Positions 23,098 through 28,764 of a DNA stretch of 28,764 nucleotides are shown one piece after another. Below the pieces are notes generated by a model. It saw only the letters and a program-made list of their open reading frames with translations, had not been told where the DNA came from and did no database searches. Both the position numbers and the translations under genes were made by a program. The stretch's first letter is position 1. Each line of letters starts with the position of its first letter. The DNA is from Conidiobolus incongruus B7586 (lineage: Eukaryota; Entomophthoromycota; Entomophthoromycetes; Entomophthorales; Conidiobolaceae): positions 1 through 28,764 of the forward strand of contig JNEM01015382.1 of assembly GCA_000697335.1 (NCBI GenBank), written 5' to 3'.

Positions 23098-24957
23098 TTA
23101 GTCGTCTTGAATTACTAACGTCGGTACAATTCGTCTCTTCTTAGGTGTTCCATTCCCAGTATTTGTTGACCCATTCTTAGTGATCGTAACCGTTGCACTG
23201 CTAGGTGGTGTCTGCACTACAGTTTCTTTATTAGTCGCTTTCTTTTTAATATCAGTTTGGAATTTTTCTAATCCAGGAATGTTGGTGTTGGTGCCTTTGA
23301 GACGAGATTGAGCTTCTTCCAAGGAGATTGTCGTGCACTCTGAAGAAGAGGCTTCGAGTTCGTTAGGATCGAATTGAACGAGTGTACAGTAACCGTCTGT
23401 GGACGAAACGAATAGGTATTGGCCATCATTGGACCTAACAATTATAAATATATACAACTATAAGAATCTAAAAATTATTTACCATGCTAAATCCGTCAAC
23501 GTTTTATAATGAATCTTTGTCACCATACTCAATGGTTCCTTGTGCTGAGTATCGTAAATCACCACAGAATCTTGAGTAGCGCAAGCAATGATCATTCTGT
23601 ATGGGAGATCGAATTGTGAAGGTACGTTGGGAACCAAGGGGTACAGTTTGGGACTGCAACGTACAGCAATCACTGGGGACTTGAAACCGGAGAGACGCAG
23701 GGGAGGTGAACTAGATAGAATTAGTGAATCTAAGGATGAACCATGAAATATTTGGGTACCTTAGCAAATTGCATCTAGGATAAATATGAACACAATAATC
23801 GGAACTACCCTTTGCACCAATACCAGCAGGTGTTAATAACAAAGAACCATCTGGGGAGAAGCAAGGGCGTCTGAAGAATGAGATAAGTGCTTCAGACTGG
23901 TACAAGTTGATTGATTTTGTTGTAGGAACTGGTGTGGTGGGTTGATCTCCATTTTCCTTTTGGACAGGTTTTGAGGATTTATTGGGAACTGTTAATCTAC
24001 TGTGAGATGCTACAAGTTTGGATTGCTCAATATGTTTGGTTGTGGGATAGTAGTAGATTTTGACAGATCTACAAGTTTTCTATTCAATATCAATTATGCT
24101 ATTATTTTTGAAATGAAGTACCTGTCACTACTCTGACTCACAAAGAATTCACCAATGGGATCCCAACACACTCCTTGGACATAGTGATGATGATCCGATA
24201 AAGTTACTAGACAAGATCCTAATTCCAATTAAATTATATTCAATCAAATATATTTAATAAATTACCATTGCTAATATCCCAAACTCTAGCAGTATTATCA
24301 ACGCTTCCCGAAATTAAAAATTTACCACAGTTGCTCCAATTCAAATCGTAAATATCGCTCAAAGATCCTCTAATTCATATTGTTAATCTTTCTCATATTG
24401 AAGAATATTAGCAATTCAAATACCTAAAAATCAATATAGGATTCCAAACCTCCAACGCAAACTCATCATTAGCATTCTTTAATTTTGGAAACCCAGTCTC
24501 TCCATCAATATCATTATTAACAACCTTCTGCCTCCAGAGAACAATACTACCATCATCACCTCCACTGGCTAATAATTTCCCGTCCGGCGAGAATCTCACA
24601 ACATTTACGGGACTGGGGTGACGATCCAAAGTTGCTAAGTATTGAATTTTTGGAAAGTCTCGGGTAGTGGAATTGAAATTTAAGGGTTGGTCACGTTGGG
24701 ATAAGACGTCAGGGGTAGTTGCGTGGTGAGTAAGTCTCCAAATCTAAAACTTGATTAAAATAAATCTGTCTATATGATATGGGTATGGGTGTTACTCTAA
24801 CTTTATGGTCGCCACCAGCAGTTGCAAATCTGATCATAGGTTCAGTCTTATCCTCCAATGACCATTGTTCTGGGGAGGAAGAATTTTGAAAATCTACTGA
24901 AAATATAGATTCTGAGGGGTTTCCATGCCAATTTATTTGAATTGTTTTTAATTTCAT
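23098..24957 (-). CDS. CAC2: Chromatin assembly factor 1 subunit p60 / Cac2 (WD40 histone chaperone), seven exons
   Basis: Exons on the minus strand are 24957-24796, 24743-24424, 24369-24266, 24218-24122, 24068-23760, 23710-23483 and 23434-23098, giving 518 aa, between yeast Cac2 (468) and human CHAF1B (559). All six introns are 47-54 nt and GT...AG, and all junctions stay in frame. The N-terminus IQINWHG is typical of the family. WD repeats are visible at about 44-58 (GGDHKVRIW), 94-124 (VRFSPDGKLLASGGDDGSI), 176-192 (LISGSVDNTARVWDI), 203-232 (QGVCWDPIGEFF), about 290-306 (FSPDGSLLLTPAG) and about 397-430 (LAWSNDGQYLFVSSTDG). The acidic/Ser/Thr-rich tail ends with KKRRIVPTLV (505-514), resembling the B-domain by which HIRA and CAF-1 p60 bind ASF1. 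The protein would deposit H3-H4 on newly replicated DNA in the nucleus. I see no defect. Confidence 0.95.
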
Positions 24958-25040
24958 AATTTAATTAATAAGTTTTTTTTTAAATTATATATATATATAT
25001 ATATATTTTTTTTTTGATTTATTTGGTTTAAGTGGTGGAA
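24958..25040 (-). promoter_or_regulatory. Upstream region of CAC2 with TA run and poly(dA:dT) tracts
   Basis: Just before the CAC2 ATG there is a T8 run on the plus strand at about 24972-24980, an (AT)n run at about 24987-25006 and another poly-T run to about 25015. Poly(dA:dT) tracts of this kind keep fungal promoters free of nucleosomes. The role here is inferred from position. Confidence 0.35.
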
Positions 25041-26057
25041 TTTGAATTAAGGAAAATTTATTGTTGTGAAGCTGATAACTTGATTATGGGATGGTAAGAT
25101 TGTCAATTGATTTGATTGGTTGATAATCAAGTCTCAATTAATTCAATTTCGAATGTTTCAAAATATTAATTCTATTAAAATTTTCAATTTTGTATAATTT
25201 ATTAAATTTTAAATTAAATTGATTACAGAGTTTATTAATAAAATTTATAAAATAGGTTTTAATACTTTTGTTATTAATATTTCATCTATTTGAAATAAAT
25301 TAATAAATATAATTTAACTATTTGATACAACAATATATTCTAAATAATCATTTTAAAATTCTAATTTATAAATTATATTAAAACTGATTTTAAAAAAGGA
25401 AACAATAATATATATAACAGCAACTTTGATTCTATAAAATATATCCAATGAAAAAAATTTCTTTATCATTTTTTCAATAAGATTTTTAAACACTGATAAA
25501 ACATTATATATTTTAAGTAATTTCATATCATTATATTTGACTAATAAATAACAAGTAATTAATTAATTATGATAATGAGTATTATTAGTGATATTCAAAA
25601 TTTAAAAAATATATCAAAAAATTTAATGTTATTTTAATTTTTGATAGTTTTTAAAAATATGCTTATCAAAATCGAGATAATTAAGGATTTTAAAGCGATT
25701 AGAATGGTATTGGTAAAGTTATATATTTATATAAAATTTTTACTGAAATAATCCATTAGTATGAATACGTCAATTGAAGTAATTTTTATTTTAAAACAAA
25801 ATAAAATTGAATATTTCTCAAAAATTTAATATTTTGATTATGAAAATTTATTTTGAATAAAATAGCTTGCAAATTATTATAATATTATTGTCATTATAAT
25901 CAATAATAAATATAATTTAAAATTTAATAATTTGTGAAAGGTTTATAATTACAAAAATTAAAGTTCAAGTAAGATTAATATTTAAACCTAATATTAACGA
26001 ATATGTTTGATTTATTAATTTGGGATTGAAATAAATATTTGACTATTGTTAAATATA
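25041..26057. other. AT-rich spacer between CAC2 and the LEA2-like gene
   Basis: About 1 kb, A/T-rich. It holds the 5' region of CAC2 and the 3' region of the LEA2-like gene, both on the minus strand. I see no further gene or repeat. Confidence 0.5.
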
Positions 26058-26940
26058 TCAATATGTATCATATTCTGGCTCATCTGCCGATAATTTGTCG
26101 TTTTCAGTTCCATTATACTGTTGGGCATAAGGAATCAAATTATTCAATCCTCCAAGTGATAATTGTCCCAAATTTTCTTCAACCTATCAAACAATTAATA
26201 CATTATTTAAAAAAAATAATTATTAAACTTACCATTGGACAAGGTAAATTCTGACCAATATAATCCAGTGACTTCATAGGGATTGATATAGCGCCATAGC
26301 CGAATCTAGCTTTTGTGTATACATTAATCGGGATCATTGTCCTACCGTTTCCCATCATGCCACACGCGTCTAACAAGCGTATCAAATTGTGCATATTGCT
26401 CTCAAACAAATTTAGTGATGCTACTATAGGTACTGTAACATAAGTTTTAGATAGAGGCATCAAAACTATATTGTACAATTTGCCCATAATGATACGATCA
26501 TCAGGTTTATCAGATCCAATAGAAGCCTAAAATTAAAAATCATTAGAAAAACTAGATTTTTCTTAAAAAAATATTATAACAATTACCAATACATCAAAAG
26601 AAATAGGTAAAGGTATTAAATTATTATTAGTCACAATAGCATTAATATTGGATCTAAACTTAATATCTGGAAAAGATTTCAAATCCAAAGAATTACTGGG
26701 ATTATCTATCAATCCACCGGATTTCAATTTGAGATCGGGTGTTATAATCAAGTAGTTGGATGCTACTAGAAGGATGCAGATTAATAGTACTACACACTGG
26801 AAAATAAATATCACGAATTGGAAGAACGACCACTTCACATTCAGTTTGAGGATTTTCGAATCTAACTGAGTTTTGAATTTGTTCGAGTAATGTGGATAGT
26901 GGCTGTGTTCATTTATTGGGTATTCTATCTGTTTCGTCAT
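26058..26940 (-). CDS. Single-pass membrane protein with a LEA2-like (water stress/hypersensitive) domain, three exons
   Basis: Exons on the minus strand are 26940-26587, 26526-26233 and 26183-26058, giving 257 aa and TGA. The two introns are 60 and 49 nt, GT...AG, both in phase 0. Residues 1-36 are a polar, probably cytosolic tail. About 38-66 is one strong hydrophobic segment (FVIFIFQCVVLLICILLV inside). The rest is a LEA2-like beta-sandwich, with NNNLIPLPISFDVL around 105-118, then LYNIVLMPLSKTYVTVPIVA, and the fungal signature LLDACGMMG followed by PINVYTKARFGYG and a closing LPCPMV. Fungal proteins of this layout are type II membrane proteins facing outward or into the vacuole or secretory lumen. 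Their function is poorly known, with stress tolerance suggested from plant LEA2 relatives. The domain is recognised by pattern; the frame and splice sites are firm. Confidence 0.82.
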
Positions 26941-26993
26941 TATTTAATTATCCAATTTTGTTGAAAAAGTTTTCAATTGAATACTTTTAAACC

Positions 26994-27002
26994 CTTTATA
27001 TA
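26994..27002 (-). promoter_or_regulatory. TATA box of the LEA2-like gene
   Basis: The minus strand reads TATATAAAGGG, 54-62 bp upstream of the ATG at 26940. The match to the TATAWAAR consensus and the GGG after it make it stand out from the general A/T background. Confidence 0.5.
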
Positions 27003-28310
27003 GTTTCGATTGCTTCAATTTACAGTGAATGCTTGTTCTAATTTAGGTAAAATTAATTATTAAATTATAAACCGTTCAAAAAGCAATTATTTATTTTATT
27101 GGATAATCCTATTTATCAAAACCTACATTGATGCGGATATATTTTACTTTATTATGTAAGATAATTGCCAAACATTTACGTAGCATTATAACTTAGAATA
27201 GATGCTACTATATTGTTTCTAATAGTGAATTTTTTCAAAGTTATGAGAATATAATAAATTAATGTTCTAAACTAAATTATTCCTAACAAAATTTATAAAT
27301 TTAATAATAATAATAATAGTGCATGAAATTTGGAACGATTTAGTCAATATATTATTCATTTAGTTATCATCTTGTACATTATATTATAATTTGTCATTTA
27401 ATCTCTTAATAGGACCAAACTGAAGAATAAAACAATTGCAACATTTTATTATGAATCTATAAAATTTTATGCTAATATTTAAATATTTCCACATAATTTT
27501 GACACTTTCTCAGTAATTTAACTCGAAATTAAATTTTAATTTGACTGTTAAATCTAAACCAAACATATATAATAACAGCTAATAATATTCAAATAACTTA
27601 TCTACTATTTTCTAAATTCAAATTTATTAAATTTAATATTGAAAAGGTTTATCGTGTACAGTGCATGAATTAATAAAATTTCACTATTAATTAACAAGAG
27701 AATTTTTGTCCCATTATACAATATATAATATGCCAAGTCCAAATTCTTCACCATTTTTGAAAACTTTTGAATATAATTAACATAGTAATTATAGTGTATT
27801 AATACCTTGCTTTTGAAAGTTATGTAGCAATTGCAAATAAGTTATAATTGTCATTTCAGATTATAAATTTTAGTGGAATGATAATCATCGAGTTGGAGGT
27901 TTTTGATTGTGGTTTAATGAAATTTAATCCACACGAAATATGCAATCATTTGATAATATCCATCATCTAGACTGAATCCAGCTGCTGAATTCTAACAGGA
28001 ATGGATTTAATTTTAACAATCTAATTTGGATTTTTATTTGTTTTAATTGTTTGATTTATTTCAAAATTAATTAAATTATATTTTATCTTATTAATTCCAG
28101 CATTATCTTAAATTATTTAATTAACAATAAAATTAAAATAATATAAAACTAAATTTTTATATTTTAAAAATTAATGAGGCATTGAATATTTTATTATAGA
28201 TTTATTTAATTTTACTCTTAAAATGCTATAAATTATTATTCATGTTTTAAATTAAATTTGAAAATTACTAATAATACCAAAAAAATCAAATAAACATAAG
28301 ATAAAAAACT
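27003..28310. other. AT-rich intergenic stretch with a small G+C-raised patch
   Basis: No gene is supported. At about 27880-28020 the sequence is richer in G+C than its surroundings (for example GAGTTGGAGG and CATCATCTAGACTGAATCCAG). Short coding-like runs occur on the minus strand but are broken by stops, so this may be a decayed exon. Confidence 0.4.
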
Positions 28311-28509
28311 TTATTAGTTCCTTTGATATTAAATATTGGTAGGATATTATTAGTTAATATTATATAATAATTAATCTGATTAATTAAGGTTTGAAATATA
28401 ATATGAATATTGATTAATTCAATGTAATATTAATATTAATATAATTATATTATTAGTATTGATTTGAAATATAAGTTTCCAAATATCAATGTAATAAAGG
28501 AACTAATAA
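28311..28509. repeat. Fold-back sequence with 14-bp perfect inverted ends (MITE-like)
   Basis: TTATTAGTTCCTTT at 28311-28324 is exactly repeated in reverse orientation (AAAGGAACTAATAA) at 28496-28509, and the similarity extends inward (ATATTGG against the reverse of CCAAATAT) with small gaps. The 199-bp unit has no coding capacity. Size and ends would suit a miniature inverted-repeat element. Flanking duplications are not clear. Confidence 0.4.
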
Positions 28510-28764
28510 TAGTTAATCCAAATAAAGTAAATTTTTATGATATTAAAATATATTTTAATACTTAAAATATAATTAATATTAAATGGGAAATTCAATAATG
28601 AAAATAAAATTATATTTTATAATTTCTTAAATTTTTAAATTAATTATCTTATATTTTATTTTATAAGATTAATTTGATTTTAATAATATAAAATTTGAAA
28701 ATTAATAAATTATATCAAGAAGTTTCTAAATAAAATCTATATATTTAAATTTTAATAAATAATA
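28510..28764. other. AT-rich right edge; nothing recognised
   Basis: Only A/T-rich sequence runs to the end of the window. Confidence 0.6.

Noticed and set aside
26039-26254. 71-codon plus-strand open frame
   Set aside because: It is antisense to exon 3 and the second intron of the LEA2-like gene, whose splicing and motifs explain the sequence.
1-28764. CRISPR arrays, bacterial operons, tRNA or rRNA genes
   Set aside because: There are no regularly spaced repeats and no cloverleaf or rRNA core motifs by eye. Introns and gene content are eukaryotic.

Overview
The window looks like nuclear DNA of an extremely AT-rich eukaryote, most likely a fungus. Three genes can be assembled exon by exon from 13 small GT...AG introns of 47-60 nt. 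They are a mitochondrial ribosomal protein bL12m, a CAF-1 p60/Cac2 WD40 histone chaperone, and a fungal-style LEA2-like membrane protein. A fourth, intronless gene encodes a small secreted, cysteine-free protein with a beta-trefoil pattern (peptidase inhibitor I66 / ricin-B-like). All four, and both decayed genes described below, lie on the minus strand. The species cannot be named from the sequence.

Layout: 364-837 (-) is the 5' part of a Pus8/Pus9/RPUSD2-type pseudouridine synthase gene. It has one in-frame TGA and no downstream exons in the window. 838-4089 is an AT desert with a weak coding-like trace near 2800-2960. 4090-4924 (-) is the six-exon bL12m gene, whose start codon is cut off from the rest of the frame by an intron. 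5395-5720 is a non-coding island of raised G+C. 5930-8534 is an almost pure A/T desert. 8535-15217 is a Ty3/gypsy-type LTR retrotransposon fossil with two 459-bp LTRs. 15920-16370 (-) is a decayed paralogue of the secreted protein gene. 17475-17920 is a hairpin-rich, G+C-raised island that looks like a structured non-coding RNA gene of unknown class. 19584-20027 (-) is the intact secreted protein gene. 22440-22800 is an unresolved island. 23098-24957 (-) is the seven-exon CAC2 gene and 26058-26940 (-) the three-exon LEA2-like gene. The right end is AT-rich and holds a roughly 200-bp fold-back sequence.

The genes are unrelated housekeeping, chromatin and surface/secreted functions, with no sign of an operon or cluster. 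The themes that stand out are local duplication and decay of a secreted protein family, heavy transition-type mutation of a retroelement, and two or three non-coding islands that keep 35-45% G+C in places inside a background that is mostly A/T. Those islands, above all 17475-17920, are the best candidates for something undescribed. All statements come from reading and hand translation; no database search was run.
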